From: Calliopsis andreniformis
Taxonomy: Eukaryota; Arthropoda; Insecta; Hymenoptera; Andrenidae
NCBI RefSeq assembly: GCF_051401765.1
Contig: NW_027480568.1
Span: 434,001-498,000, forward strand
Direction: 5' to 3'
DNA: 64,000 nt
Part shown: positions 1 through 13,981 of the stretch, one piece after another
How the letters are laid out: every line of letters starts with the position of its first letter
How positions within the stretch are numbered: position 1 is the first letter of the stretch
The notes under the pieces: model-generated
Told to the model about the DNA's origin: nothing
The model's database searches: none
What the model saw: the letters and a program-made list of their open reading frames with translations, nothing else
Made by a program: the position numbers and the translations under genes

Positions 1-2650
1 TGAAAACTGTGAATTGAGGATATTCTATTGAGGATTGAGGATTGTCACCTGATTGTTGAGGACTGAGTGCTGAAGATTGAGGATTCAGGATTGGGGATTC
101 AGAATTGAGGTTTGAGGACTGAGGATTGAGGATTGAGGATTGAAGATTGAGTGTTGAGGATTGAAGATTGAGGATTGATGTTTGAGGTCTGAGGATTGAG
201 GATTGAGGATTGAGAATTGAGGATTGATGATTGAGGATTGAAGATTGAGGATTGGGTATTGAGGATTGAAGAATGAGGACTGAGGATTTAGGACTGAGGA
301 TTGAGGATTGAAGATTGAGTATTGAGGACTGAAGATTGAGGATTGAGTATTGAGGATTGAGGATTGAGGATTGAGGATTGAGGATTGATGATTGAAGGTT
401 GAGGATTGAGGATTGATGATTAAAGATTGAGTATTGAGGATTGAAGATTGAGGATTGATGATTGAGGATTGAGGATTGAGGATTGAGGATTGAGGATTGA
501 GGATTGAGGATTGAGGATTGTGGATTGAGTATTGAAGATTGAGGATTGACGACTGAGGATTGAGGATTGAGGATTGAGAATTGATGATTGAGTATTGAGG
601 ATTGAGCATTGAAGATTGAGTATTGAGGATTGAAGGTTGAGGATTGTGGATTGAGGATTGAGGATTGAGGATTGAATATTGAGGATTGGGGACTGAGTGT
701 TGAGGGCTGAATGATGAGAATTGATGTTTGTGGATAGAGGTTTGAAGATTGCAGATTGAGTATTGAGTTTTGAAAGCTGTGAATTGATAATATTCTATTG
801 AGGATTGAGGGTTGACAACTGATTGTTGAGGACTGAGGGCTGAAGCTTGAGGATTCAGGATTGAGGATTCAGGATTGAGGTTTGAGGAGAGATGACTGAG
901 GATTGAGGATTGAGGATTGCGAATTGAGGATTGAGGATTGAGGATTGAAGATTGAGGATTGGCTGTTGAGGATTGAACATCGAGGACTGAGGATTGAGGA
1001 TTGAGGATTGAGGATTGAGGATTGAATGTTGAATATTGATGAATGAAGATTGAGGATTGAGGATTGAGGGTTGTGGATTGAGAACGAGGACTGAGGGTTG
1101 AGTGTTGATGCCTGAGGTCTGAGGACTGAGGATTGAGGATTGCGACCTGAGGATTGAGGATTGGGGATTCAAGATTGAGGATTGGGTATTGAGGATTGAA
1201 GAATGAGGAATGAAGAATGAGGATTGGGGATTGGGTACTGAGGATTGAGGATTGAATATTGAGGATTGAGGATTGAGGATTGAGGATTGAGTATTGAAGA
1301 TTGAGTATTGAGGATTGAAGATTGAGGATTGAGGATTGAGTATTGAGGATTGAGGATTGAGGATGGAGGATTGAAGATTGAGTGTTGTGGATTGAGAACG
1401 AGGACTGAGGGTTGAGTATTGATGTTTGAGGTCTGAGCATTGAGGACTGAGGATTGAGAATTGAGGATTGATGATTGAGGATTGAAGATTGAGGATTGGG
1501 TATTGAGGATTGAAGAATGAGTGTTGAGTGTTGAGGATTGAGGATTCAGGATTGAAGACTGAGTGTTGAGTGTTCAGTGATGAGAATTGATGTTTGTGGA
1601 TTGAGATTTGAAGATTGAAGAATGGGGATTGAGTATTGAAAACTGTGAATTGAGGATATTCTATTGAGGATTGAGGATTGACAACTGATTCTTGAGGACT
1701 GAGGGCTGAAGATTGAGGATTCAGGATTGAGGATTCAGGATTGAGGTTTGAGGACTGAGGATTGAGGGTTGAGGATTGGGGATTGAGGATTGAGGATTGA
1801 GGATTGAAGACTGAGGATTGGGTATTGAGGATTGAACATTGAGGATTGAGGATTGAGTATTGAAGATTGAGGATCGAGGATTGAGGGTTGTGGATTGAGG
1901 ACGATGACTCAGGGTTGAGTGTTGATCTTTGAGGTCTGAGGATTGAGGATTGAGGATTGAGAATTGAGGATTGAGGATTGAGGATTGAAGATTGAGGATT
2001 GGGTGTTGAGGATTGAAGAATGAGGATTGAGGATTGAGGATTGAGGGTTGAGGGTCGAAGATTGAGTATTGAGGATTGACGATTGAGGATTGATGATTGA
2101 GGATTGAGGATTGAGGATTGAAGGTTGAGGATTGGGTATTGCTGAATGAACATTGAGGATTGAGGATTGAGGATTTAGGATTGAGGATTGAGGACTGAAG
2201 ATTAAATATTGATGATTGAAGACTGAGGATTGAGGATTGATGGTTGTGGATTGAGGACGAGGACTGAGGGTACAGTATTGCTGTTTGAAGACTGAGGATT
2301 GAGGGTTGAGGATTGAGAATTGAGGATTGAGGATTGAGGATTGAAGATTGAGGATTGGGTATTGAGGATTGAAGAATGAGGATTGAGGATTGAGGGTTGA
2401 GGATTGAGGATTGAAGACTGAGTGTAGAGGGTTGAGTGATGAGAATTGATGTTTGTGGATAGAGATTTGAAGATTGCAGATTGAGTATTGAGTATTGAAA
2501 ACTGTGAATTGATGATATTCTATTGAGGATTGAGTATTGACGACTGATTGTTGCGGACTCAGGTCTGAAGATTGAGGATTCAGGATTGAGGATTCAGGTT
2601 TGACGTTTGAGGACTGAGGATTGAGGATTGAGGATTGAGGATTGGGGATT
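1..2650. repeat. Diverged left domain with ancestral landmarks
   Basis: Here the heptamers carry more scattered private variants than elsewhere and the large near-identical blocks seen to the right are absent. Four landmarks anchor at 3, 773, 1639 and 2498, spaced about 770-866 bp, so an older higher-order unit of roughly 0.8 kb is still visible. They differ from the later A and B forms: after TGTGAATT they read GAGGATA, GATAATA or GATGATA where later A copies read GAGTATA. The copy at 773 reads AAAGCTGTG. The copy at 1639 has lost the GCAGATT heptamer that precedes most others. This pattern is expected of an old edge not recently homogenised by unequal exchange; whether unique DNA lies just to the left cannot be seen. 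Confidence 0.8.
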
Positions 2651-4926
2651 GAGGATTGACGATTGAGGATTGAGTATTGTCGATTGAGAATTGAGGGTTG
2701 ATTATTGAAGATTGAGTATTGAGGATTGAAGATTGAGGATTGAGGATTGAGGATTCAGGATTGAGGTTTGAGGACTGAGGATTGAGGATTGAGGATTGAG
2801 GATTGAGGATTGAAGATTGAGGATTGAAGACTGAGGATCGGGTATTGATGATTGAACATTGAGGATTGAGGATAGAGGATTGAAGGTTGAATATTGATGA
2901 ATGAAGATTGAGGATTGAGGATTGAAGGTCGTGGATTGAGGACGAGGACTAAGGGTTAAGTATTGATACTTGAGGCCTGAGGATTGAGGATTGAGGATTG
3001 CGAATTCAGGATTGAGGATTTAAGATTGAGGATTGGGTATTGAGGATTGAAGATTGAGCATTGAGGATTGAGGACAGAGGATTGAGGATTGAAGATTGAG
3101 TATTGAGGATTGAAGATTGACGATTGAGGATTGAGGATTGAGGATTGAGGATAGAGGATTGAGGATTGTGGATTGAGGATTGAGGGTTGAGGATTGAAAA
3201 TTGAGGATTGGGGACTGAATGTTGAGGGTTGAATGATGAGAATTGATGTTTGTGGATAGAGATTTGAAGATTGCAGGTTGAGTATTGAGTATTGAAAACT
3301 GTGAAATCATGGTATTCTATTGAGGATTGAGGATGGACCACTGACTGTTGAGGACTGAGGGCTGAAGATTGAGGATTCAGGATTGAGGATTCAGGATTGA
3401 TGTTTGAGGACTGAGGATTGAGGATTGAGGATTGAGGATTGAGGATTGAGGATTGAGGATTGAAGACTGAGGATCGGGTATTGATGATTGAACATTGAGG
3501 ATTGAGGATTGAGGATTGAGGATTGAGGATTGAGGATTGAGGATTGAGGATTGAAGGTTGAATATTGATGAATGAAGATTGAGGATTGAGGATTGAAGGT
3601 CGTGGATTGAGGACGAGGACTAAGGGTTGAGTATTGATACTTGAGGCCTGAGGATTGAGGATTGAGGATTGCGAATTGAGGATTGAGGATTTAACATTGA
3701 GGATTGGGTATTGAGGATTGAAGATTGAGCATTGAGGATTGAGGACAGAGGATTGAGGATTGAAGATTGAGTATTGAGGATTGAAGATTGACGATTGAGG
3801 ATTGAGGATTGAGGATTGAGGATAGAGGATTGAGGATTGAGGATTGAAGATTGGGTATTGAGGATTGAAGATTGAGGATTGAGGATTGAGGATTCAGGAT
3901 TGAGGATTGAAGATTGAGTACCGAAGATTGAAGATTGAGGATTGAGGATTGAGGATTGAGGATTGAGGATTGAGGATTGAGGATTGAAGATTGAGTATTG
4001 GGGATTGAAGATTGAGGATTGAGGATTGAGGATTGAGGATTGAGGATTGAAGATTGAGTACTGAGGATTGAAGATTAAGATTGAGGATTGAGGATTGAGG
4101 ACTGAGGATTGAGGATTGAGGATTGAAGGTTCAGTATTGAGGATTGAAGATTGAGAATTGAGGATTGAGGATTGTACATTGAGGACTGAGTGTTGAGGGT
4201 TGAGTGATGAGAATTGATGTTTGTGGATAGAGATTTGAAGATTGCAGATTGAGTATTGAGTATTGAAAACTGTGGATTGAGCATATTCTATTGAGGATTG
4301 AGGATTGACAACTGATTGTTGAGGACTGAGGGCTGAAGATTGAGGGTTCCGGATTGAGGATTCAGAATTGAAATTTGAGGACTGAGCATTGAGGATCGAA
4401 GATTGAGTATTGAGGATTGAAGATTGAGAATTGAGGATTGAGGATTGAGGATTGAGGATGAGGGCTGAGGGTTGAGGATTGAGGTTTGAGGACCGAGGAC
4501 TGAGGATTGAGGATTGAGAATTGAGGATTGAGGATTGAGGGTTGAAGACTGAGGATTGGGTATTGAGGATTGAAGATTGAGAATTGAGGATTGAGGATTG
4601 AACATTGAGGACTGAGTGTTGAGGGTTGAGTGATGAGAATTGATGTTTGTCGATAGAGGTTTGAAGATTGCAGATTGAGTATGGAGTATTGAAAACTGTG
4701 AATTGAGTATATTCTATTGAGGATTGAGGATTGACAACTGATTGTTGAGGACTCAGGGCTGAAGATTGAGGGTTCCGGATTGAGGATTCAGAATTGAAAT
4801 TTGAGGACTGAGCATTGAGGATTGAAGATTGAGTATTGAGGATTGAAGACTGAGAATTGAGGATTGAGGATTGAGTATTGAGGATGAGGGCTGAGGGTTG
4901 AGGATTGAGGTTTGAGGACCGAGGAC
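2651..4926. repeat. Transitional domain with first B, C and A elements
   Basis: The first B landmark anchors at 3295, and A landmarks follow at 4266 and 4692. The first two C boxes are at 2972 and 3643, 671 bp apart; both carry a GACTAAGG variant that later C boxes lack (they read GACTGAGG), so these two look like sister copies. The run of plain GAGGATT between GAACATT and GAAGGTT is eight units near 3497, the longest I counted at that position. The landmark at 4266 has private changes (TGTGGATT, then GAGCATA). The landmark at 4692 already has GTCGATA and GAGTATGG of the later A2 form but not its GTGTATT change. An EcoRI GAATTC sequence at 3001-3006 is the only one I noticed. Confidence 0.75.
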
Positions 4927-7900
4927 TGAGGATTGAGGATTGAGGATTGAGGATAGAGGATTGAGGATTGAGGATTGAAGATTGAGTATTGAGGATTGAA
5001 GATTGAGGATTGAGGATTGAGGATTGAGGATTGAGGATTGAAGATTGAGTACTGAAGATTGAAGATTGAGGATTGAGGATTGAGGATTGAGGATTGAGGA
5101 TTGAGGATTGAGGATTGAGGATTGAAGATTGAGTATTGGGGATTGAAGATTGAGGATTGAGGATTGAGGATTGAGGATTGAGGATTGAAGATTGAGTACT
5201 GAGGATTGAAGATTAAGATTGAGGATTGAGGATTGAGGAGGTGAGGATTGAGGATTGAGGATTGAAGGTTCAGTATTGAGGATTGAAGATTGAGAATTGA
5301 GGATTGAGGATTGAACATTGAGGACTGAGTGTTGGGGGTTGAGTGATGAGAATTGATGTTTGTGGATAGAGATTTGAAGATTGCAGATTGAGTATTGAGT
5401 ATTGAAAACTGTGAATTGAGTATATTCTATTGAGGATTGAGGATTGACAACTGATTGTTGAGGACTGAGGGCTGAAGATTGAGGGTTCCGGATTGAGGAT
5501 TCAGAATTGAAATTTGAGGACTGAGCATTGAGGATTGAAGATAGAGTATTGAGGATTGAAGATTGAGAATTGAGGATTGAGGATTGAGGATTGAGGATGA
5601 GGGCTCAGGGTTGAGGATTGAGGTTTGAGGACCGAGGACTGAGGATTGAGGATTGAGAATTGAGGATTGAGGATTGAGGGTTGAAGACTGAGGATTGGGT
5701 ATTGAGGATTGAAGAATGAGGATTGAGGATTGAGGGTTGAGTATTGAGGATTGAAGATTGACGATCGAGTAATGAGAATTGAGGATTGAGTATTGAGGAT
5801 TGAGGATTGAAGATTGAGTATTGAGGATTGAAGGTTGAGGATTGTAGATTGAGGATTGAGGATTGAGGATTGAAAATTGAGGATTGGGGACTGAATGTTG
5901 AGGGTTGAATGATGAGAATTGATGTTTGTGGATAGAGATTTGAAGATTGCAGGTTGAGTATTGAAAACTGTGAAATCATGGTATTCTATTGAGGATTGAG
6001 GATGGACCACTGACTGTTGAGGACTGAGGGCTGAAGATTGAGGATTCAGGATTGAGGATTCAGGATTGAGGTTTGAGGACTGAGGATTGAGGATTGAGGA
6101 TTGAGGATTGAGGATTGAGGATTGAGGATTGAGGATTGAAGACTGAGGATCGGGTATTGATGATTGAACATTGAGGATTGAGGATTGAGGATTGAGGATT
6201 GAGGATTGAGGATTGAAGATTGAATATTGATAAATGAAGATTGAGGATTGATGATTGAAGGTCGTGGATTGAGGACGAGGACTGAGGGTTGGGTATTGAT
6301 ACTTGAGGCCTGAGGATTGAGGATTGAGGATTGCGAATTGAGGATTGAGGATTTAAGATTGAGGATTGGGTATTGAGGATTGAAGATTGAGCATTGAGGA
6401 TTGAGGACAGAGGATTGAGGATTGAAGATTGAGTATTGAGGATTGAAGATTGAAGATTGACGATTGAGGATTGGGTATTGAGGATTGAAGATTGAGCATT
6501 GATGATTGAGGACAGAGGATTGAGGATTGAAGATTGAGTATTGAGGATTGAAGATTGACGATTGAGGATTGAGGATTGAGGATTGAGGATAGAGGATTGA
6601 GGATTGAGGATTGAAGATTGAGTATTGAGGATTGAAGATTGAGGATTGAGGATTGAGGATTCAGGATTGAGGATTGAAGATTGAGTACTGAAGATTGAAG
6701 ATTGAGGATTGAGGATTGAGGATTGAGGATTGAGGATTGAGGATTGGGGATTGAAGATTGAGTATTGGGGATTGAAGATTGAGGATTGAGGACAGTGGAT
6801 TGAGGATTGAAGATTGAGTATTGAGGATTGAAGATTGAAGATTGACGATTGAGGATTGGGTATTGAGGATTGAAGATTGAGCATTGATGATTGAGGACAG
6901 AGGATTGAGGATTGAAGATTGAGTATTGAGGATTGAAGATTGAAGATTGACGATTGAGGATTGAGGATTGAGGATTGAAGATTGAGTACTGAGGATTGAA
7001 GATTGACGATTCAGGATTGAGGATTGAGGATTGAGGATAGAGGATTCAGGATTGAGGATTGAAGATTGAGTATTGAGGATTGAAGATTGAGGATTGAAGA
7101 TTGAGGGTTCAGGATTGAGGATTGAAGATTGAGTACTGAAGATTGAAGATTGAGGATTGAGGATTGAGGATTGAGGATTGAGGATTGAGGATTGAGGATT
7201 GAAGATTGAGTATTGGGGATTGAAGGTTGAGGATTGAGGATTGAGGATTGAGGATTGAGGATTGAAGATTGAGTACTGAGGATTGAAGATTAAGATTGAG
7301 GATTGAGGATTGAGGACTGAGGATTGAGGATTGAGGATTGAAGGTTCAGTATTGAGGATTGAAGATTGAGAATTGAGGATTGAGGATTGAACATTGAGGA
7401 CTGAGTGTTGAGGGTTGAGTGATGAGAATTGATGTTTGTGGATAGAGATTTGAAGATTGCAGATTGAGTGTTGAGTATTGAAAACTGTGAATTGAGTATA
7501 TTCTATTGAGGATTGAGGATTGACATCTGATTGTTGAGGACTGAGGGCTGAAGATTGAGGGTTCCGGATTGAGGATTCAGAATTGAAATTTGAGGACTGA
7601 GCATTGAGGATTGAAGATTGAGTATTGAGGATTGAAGATTGAGAATTGAGGATTGAGGAATGAGGATTGAGGATGAGGGCTGAGGGTTGAGGATTGAGGT
7701 TTGAGGACCGAGGACTGAGGATTGAGGATTGAGAATTGAGGATTGAGGATTGAGTGTTGAAGACTGAGGATTGGGTATTGAGGATTGAAGAATGAGGATT
7801 GAGGATTGAGGATTGAGTATTGAGGATTGAAGATTGACGATCGAGTAATGAGAATTGAGGATTGAGTTTTGAGGATTGAGGATTGAAGATTGAGTATTGA

Positions 7901-8736
7901 GGATTGAAGGTTGAGCATTGAGGATTGAGGACAGAGGATTGAGGATTGAAGATTGAGTACTGAGGATTGAAGATTGACGATTGAGGATTGAGGATTGAGG
8001 ATTGAGGATAGAGGATTGAGGATTGAGGATTGAAGATTGAGTATTGAGGATTGAAGATTGGCGATCGAGTAATGAGAATTGAGGATTGAGTATTGAGGAT
8101 TGAGGATTGAAGATTGAGTATTGAGGATTGAAGGTTGAGGATTGTGGATTGAGGATTGAGGATTGAGGATTGAAAATTGAGGATTGGGGACTGAATGTTG
8201 AGGGTTGAATGATGAGAATTGATGTTTGTGGATAGAGATTTGAAGATTGCAGGTTGAGTATTGAGTATTGAAAACTGTGAAATCATGGTATTCTATTGAG
8301 GATTGAGGATGGACCACTGACTGTTGAGGACTGAGGGCTGAAGATTGAGGATTCAGGATTGAGGATTCAGGATTGAGGTTTGAGGACTGAGGATTGAGGA
8401 TTGAGGATTGAGGATTGAGGATTGAGGATTGAGGATTGAAGACTGAGGATCGGGTATTGATGATTGAACATTGAGGATTGAGGATTGAGGATTGAGGATT
8501 GAGGATTGAGGATTGAGGATTGAAGGTTGAATATTGATGAATGAAGATTGAGGATTGAGGATTGAAGGTCGTGGATTGAGGACGAGGACTGAGGGTTGAG
8601 TATTGATACTTGAGGCCTGAGGATTGAGGATTGAGGATTGCGAATTGAGGATTGAGGATTTAAGATTGAGGATTGGGTATTGAGGATTGAAGATTGAGCA
8701 TTGAGGATTGAGGACAGAGGATTGAGGATTGAAGAC

Positions 8737-9380
8737 TGAGTATTGAGGATTGAAGATTGACGATTGAGGATTGGGTATTGAGGATTGAAGATTGAGCATT
8801 GAGGATTGAGGACAGAGGATTGAGGATTGAAGATTGAGTATTGAGGATTGAAGATTGACGATTGAGGATTGCGGATTGAGGATTGAGGGTAGAGGATTGA
8901 GGATTGAGGATTGAAGATTGAGTATTGAGGATTGAAGATTGAGGATCGAGGATTGAGGATTCAGGATTGAGGATTGAAGATTGAGTACTGAAGATTGAAG
9001 ATTGAGGATTGAGGATTGAGGATTGAGGATTGAGGATTGAGGATTGAGGATTGAAGATTGAGTATTGAGGATTGAAGATTGACGATTGAGGATTGGGTAT
9101 TGAGGATTGAAGATTGAGCATTGAGGATTGAGGACAGAGGATTGAGGATTGAAGATTGAGTATTGAGGATTGAAGATTGACGATTGAGGATTGCGGATTG
9201 AGGATTGAGGGTAGAGGATTGAGGATTGAGGATTGAAGATTGAGTATTGAGGATTGAAGATTGAGGATCGAGGATTGAGGATTCAGGATTGAGGATTGAA
9301 GATTGAGTACTGAAGATTGAAGATTGAGGATTGAGGATTGAGGATTGAGGATTGAGGATTGAGGATTGAGGATTGAGGAT
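8737..9380. repeat. Local 322-bp tandem duplication
   Basis: Two successive segments of 322 bp (46 heptamers) match. Both contain GCGGATT (8871 and 9193), a GAGGGTA unit shortly after, and GAGGATC (8947 and 9269 for the C). The left match begins after a C/T difference near 8735. The same pair recurs in copy 2 of the large block at about 27,589-28,232, so this small duplication came before the 18,852-bp one. Confidence 0.75.
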
Positions 9381-12300
9381 TGAAGATTGAGTATTGGGGA
9401 TTGAAGATTGAGGATTGAGGATTGAGGATTGAGGATTGAGGATTGAAGATTGAGTACTGAGGATTGAAGATTGACGATTGAGGATTGAGGATTGAGGATT
9501 GAGGATAGAGGATTGAGGATTGAGGATTGAAGATTGAGTATTGAGGATTGAAGATTGAGGATTGAGGATTGAGGATTCAGGATTGAGGATTGAAGATTGA
9601 GTACTGAAGATTGAAGATTGAGGATTGAGGATTGAGGATTGAGGATTGAGGATTGAGGATTGAGGATTGAAGATTGAGTACAGAGGATTGAAGATTAAGA
9701 TTGAGGATTGAGGATTGAGGACTGAGGATTGAGGATTGAGGATTGAAGGTTCAGTATTGAGGATTGAAGATTGAGAATTGAGGATTGAGGATTGAACATT
9801 GAGGACTGAGTGTTGAGGGTTGAGTGATGAGAATTGATGTTTGTGGATAGAGATTTGAAGATTGCAGATTGAGTATTGAGTATTGAAAACTGTGAATTGA
9901 GTATATTCTATTGAGGATGGAGGACTGACAACTGATTGTTGAGGACTGAGGGCTGAAGATTGAGGGTTCCGGATTGAGGATTCAGAATTGAAATTTGAGG
10001 ACTGAGCATTGAGGATTGAAGATTGAGTATTGAGGATTGAAGATTGAGAACTGAGGATTGAGAATTGAGGATTGAGGATGAGGGCTGAGGGTTGAGGATT
10101 GAGGTTTGAGGACCGAGGTCTGAGGATTGAGGATTGAGAATTGAGGATTGAGGATTGAGGGTTGAAGACTGAGGATTGGGTATTGAGGATTGAAGAATGA
10201 GGATTGAGGATTGAGGATTGAGTATTGAGGATTGAAGATTGACGATCGAGTATTGAGAATTGAGGATTGAGTATTGAGGATTGAGGATTGAAGATTGAGT
10301 ATTGAGGATTGAAGGTTGAGGATTGTGGATTGAGGATTGAGGATTGAGGAATGAAAATTGAGGATTGGGGACTGAATGTTGAGGGTTGAATGATGAGAAT
10401 TGATGTTTGTGGATAGAGATTTGAAGATTGCAGGTTGAGTATTGAGTATTGAAAACTGTGAAATCATGGTATTCTATTGAGGATTGAGGATGGACCACTG
10501 ACAGTTGAGGACTGAGGGCTGAAGATTGAGGATTCAGGATTGAGGATTCAGGATTGAGGTTTGAGGACTGAGGATTGAGGATTGAGGATTGAAGATTGAG
10601 TACTGAGGATTGAAGATTAAGATTGAGGATTGAGGATTGAGGACTGAGGATTGAGGATTGAGGATTGAAGGTTCAGAATTGAGGATTGAAGATTGAGAAT
10701 TGAGGATTGAGGATTGAACATTGAGGACTGAGTGTTGAGGGTTGAGTGATGAGAATTGATGTTTGTCGATAGAGGTTTGAAGATTGCAGATTGAGTATGG
10801 AGTATTGAAAACTGTGAATTGAGTATATTCTATTGAGGATTGTGGATTGACAACTGATTGTTGAGGACTGAGGGCTGAAGATTGAGGGTTCCGGATTGAG
10901 GATTCAGAATTGAAATTTGAGGACTGAGCATTGAGGATTGAAGATTGAGTATTGAGGATTGAAGATTGAGAATTGAGGATTGAGGATTGAGGACTGAGGA
11001 TGAGGGCTGAGGGTTGAGGATTGAGGTTTGAGGACCGAGGACTGAGGATTGACGATTGAGAATTGAGGATTGAGGATTGAGGGTTGAAGACTGAGGATTG
11101 GGTATTGAGGATTGAAGAATGAGGATTGAGGATTGAGGATTGAGTATTGAGGATTGAAGATTGACGATCGAGTAATGAGAATTGAGGATTGAGTATTGAG
11201 GATTGAGGATTGAAGATTGAGTATTGAGGATTGAAGGTTGAGGATTGTGGATTGAGGATTGAGGATTGAGGATTGAAAATTGAGGATTGGGGACTGAATG
11301 TTGAGGGTTGAATGATGAGAATTGATGTTTGTGGATAGAGATTTGAAGATTGCAGGTTGAGTATTGAGTATAGAAAACTGTGAAATCATGGTATTCTATT
11401 GAGGATTGAGGATGGACCACTGACTGTTGAGGACTGAGGGCTGAAGATTGAGGATTCAGGATTGAGGATTCAGGATTGAGGTTTGAGGACTGAGGATTGA
11501 GGATTGAGGATTGAGGATTGAGGATTGAGGATTGAGGATTGAAGACTGAGGATCGGGTATTGATGATTGAACATTGAGGATTGAGGATTGAGGATTGAGG
11601 ATTGAAGGTTGAATATTGATGAATGAAGATTGAGGATTGAGGATTGAAGGTCGTGGATTGAGGACGAGGACTGAGGGTTGAGTATTGATACTTGAGGCCT
11701 GAGGATTGAGGATTGAGGATTGCGAATTGAGGATTGAGGATTTAAGATTGAGGATTGGGTATTGAGGATTGAAGATTGAGCATTGAGGATTGAGGACAGA
11801 GGATTGAGGATTGAAGATTGAGTATTGAGGATTGAAGATTGACGATTGAGGATTGGGTATTGAGGATTGAAGATTGAGCATTGAGGATTGAGGACAGAGG
11901 ATTGAGGATTGAAGATTGAGTATTGAGGATTGAAGATTGACGATTGAGGATTGAGGATTGAGGATTGAGGGTAGAGGATTGAAGATTGAGGATTGAAGAT
12001 TGAGTATTGAGGATTGAAGATTGAGGATCGAGGATTGAGGATTCAGGATTGAGGATTGAAGATTGAGTACTGAAGATTGAAGATTGAGGATTGAGGATTG
12101 AGGATTGAGGATTGAGGATTGAGGATTGAGGATTGAGGATTGAAGATTGAGTATTGGGGATTGAAGATTGAGGATTGAGGATTGAGGATTGAGGATTGAG
12201 GATTGAAGATTGAGTACTGAGGATTGAAGATTGACGATTGAGGATTGAGGATTGAGGATTGAGGATAGAGGATTGAGGATTGAGGATTGAAGATTGAGTA

Positions 12301-12539
12301 TTGAGGATTGAAGATTGAGGTTGGAGGATTGAGGATTCAGGATTGAGGATTGAAGATTGAGTACTGAAGATTGAAGATTGAGGGTTGAGGATTGAGGATT
12401 GAGGATTGAGGATTGAGGATTGAGGATTGAAGATTGAGTACAGAGGATTGAAGATTAAGATTGAGGATTGAGGATTGAGGACTGAGGATTGAGGATTGAG
12501 GATTGAAGGTTCAGTATTGAGGATTGAAGATTGAGAATT

Positions 12540-13981
12540 GAGGATTGAGGATTGAACATTGAGGACTGAGTGTTGAGGGTTGAGTGATGAGAATTGATGT
12601 TTGTGGATAGAGATTTGAAGATTGCAGATTGAGTATTGAGTATTGAAAACTGTGAATTGAGTATATTCTATTGAGGATTGAGGATTGACAACTGATTGTT
12701 GAGGACTGAGGGCTGAAGATTGAGGGTTCCGGATTGAGGATTCAGAATTGAAATTTGAGGTCTGAGCATTGAGGATTGAAGATTGAATATTGAGGATTGA
12801 AGATTGAGAATTGAGGATTGAGAATTGAGGATTGAGGATTGAGGGTTGAAGACTGAGGATTGGGTATTGAGGATTGAAGAATGAGGATTGAGGATTGAGG
12901 ATTGAGTATTGAGGATTGAAGATTGACGATCGAGTATTGAGAATTGAGGATTGAGTATTGAGGATTGAGGATTGAAGATTGAGTATTGAGGATTGAAGGT
13001 TGAGGATTGTGGATTGAGGATTGAGGATTGAGGATTGAAAATTGAGGATTGGGGACTGAATGTTGAGGGTTGAATGATGAGAATTGATGTTTGTGGATAG
13101 AGATTTGAAGATTGCAGGTTGAGTATTCAGTATTGAAAACTGTGAAATCATGGTATTCTATTGAGGATTGAGGATGGACCACTGACAGTTGAGGACTGAG
13201 GGCTGAAGATTGAGGATTCAGGATTGAGGATTCAGGATTGAGGTTTGAGGACTGAGGATTGAGGATTGAGGATTGAAGATTGAGTACTGAGGATTGAAGA
13301 TTAAGATTGAGGATTGTGGATTGAGGACTGAGGATTGAGGATTGAGGATTGAAGGTTCAGAATTGAGGATTGAAGATTGAGAATTGAGGATTGAGGATTG
13401 AACATTGAGGACTGAGTGTTGAGGGTTGAGTGATGAGAATTGATGTTTGTCGATAGAGGTTTGAAGATTGCAGATTGAGTATGGAGTATTGAAAACTGTG
13501 AATTGAGTATATTCTATTGAGGATTGTGTATTGACAACTGATTGTTGAGGACTGAGGGCTGAAGATTGAGGGTTCCGGATTGAGGATTCAGAATTGAAAT
13601 TTGAGGACTGAGCATTGAGGATTGAAGATTGAGTATGGAGGATTGAAGATTGAGAATTGAGGATTGAGGATTGAGGATTGAGGATGAGGGCTGAGGGTTG
13701 AGGATTGAGGTTTGAGGACCGAGGACTGAGGATTGACGATTGAGAATTGAGGATTGAGGATTGAGGGTTGAAGACTGAGGATTGGGTATTGAGGATTGAA
13801 GAATGAGGATTGAGGATTGAGGATTGAGGATTGAGGATTGAGGATTGAAGATTGACGATCGAGTAATGAGAATTGAGGATTGAGTATTGAGGATTGAGGA
13901 TTGAAGATTGAGTATTGAGGATTCAGGATTGAGGTTTGAGGACTGAGGATTGAGGATTGAGGATTGAGGATTGAGGATTGA
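12540..13981. repeat. 1.44-kb segment repeated 3,935 bp downstream
   Basis: From about 12,540 to 13,981 the heptamer order matches 16,475-17,916. It covers an A1 landmark (12646 and 16581), B' (13136 and 17071) and A2 (13492 and 17427). The match ends where this copy has five plain GAGGATT units then GAACATT, while the other has six then GAAGATT. Copy 2 of the 17.9-kb block carries the same pair. Confidence 0.8.

Noticed and set aside
85..1440. Long stop-free frame on the - strand, about 450 residues of SSILNPQ-like repeats, and dozens of similar ones across the window
   Set aside because: All three - strand frames encode the same permuted heptapeptide, overlapping frames are open together, and ends fall at variant heptamers. 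No domain, signal or conserved start is seen. They follow from the 7-bp repeat.
3001..3006. EcoRI GAATTC as a possible cloning junction
   Set aside because: It arises by single changes from GCGAATTGAGG, seen at the same place in other C-box units, and array sequence continues in register on both sides.
3240..3345. Landmark as remnant of an inserted transposon or tRNA
   Set aside because: Landmarks stay in 7-bp register with the surrounding array and each heptamer can be derived from GAGGATT by a few substitutions. No terminal repeats, target duplications or cloverleaf are seen.
6661..8286. Longest apparent protein, about 541 residues, and its exact copy at 25,513-27,138
   Set aside because: Duplication of an open frame reflects the 18,852-bp DNA duplication; the residue pattern is the heptamer translated, with landmark segments giving the only variety.
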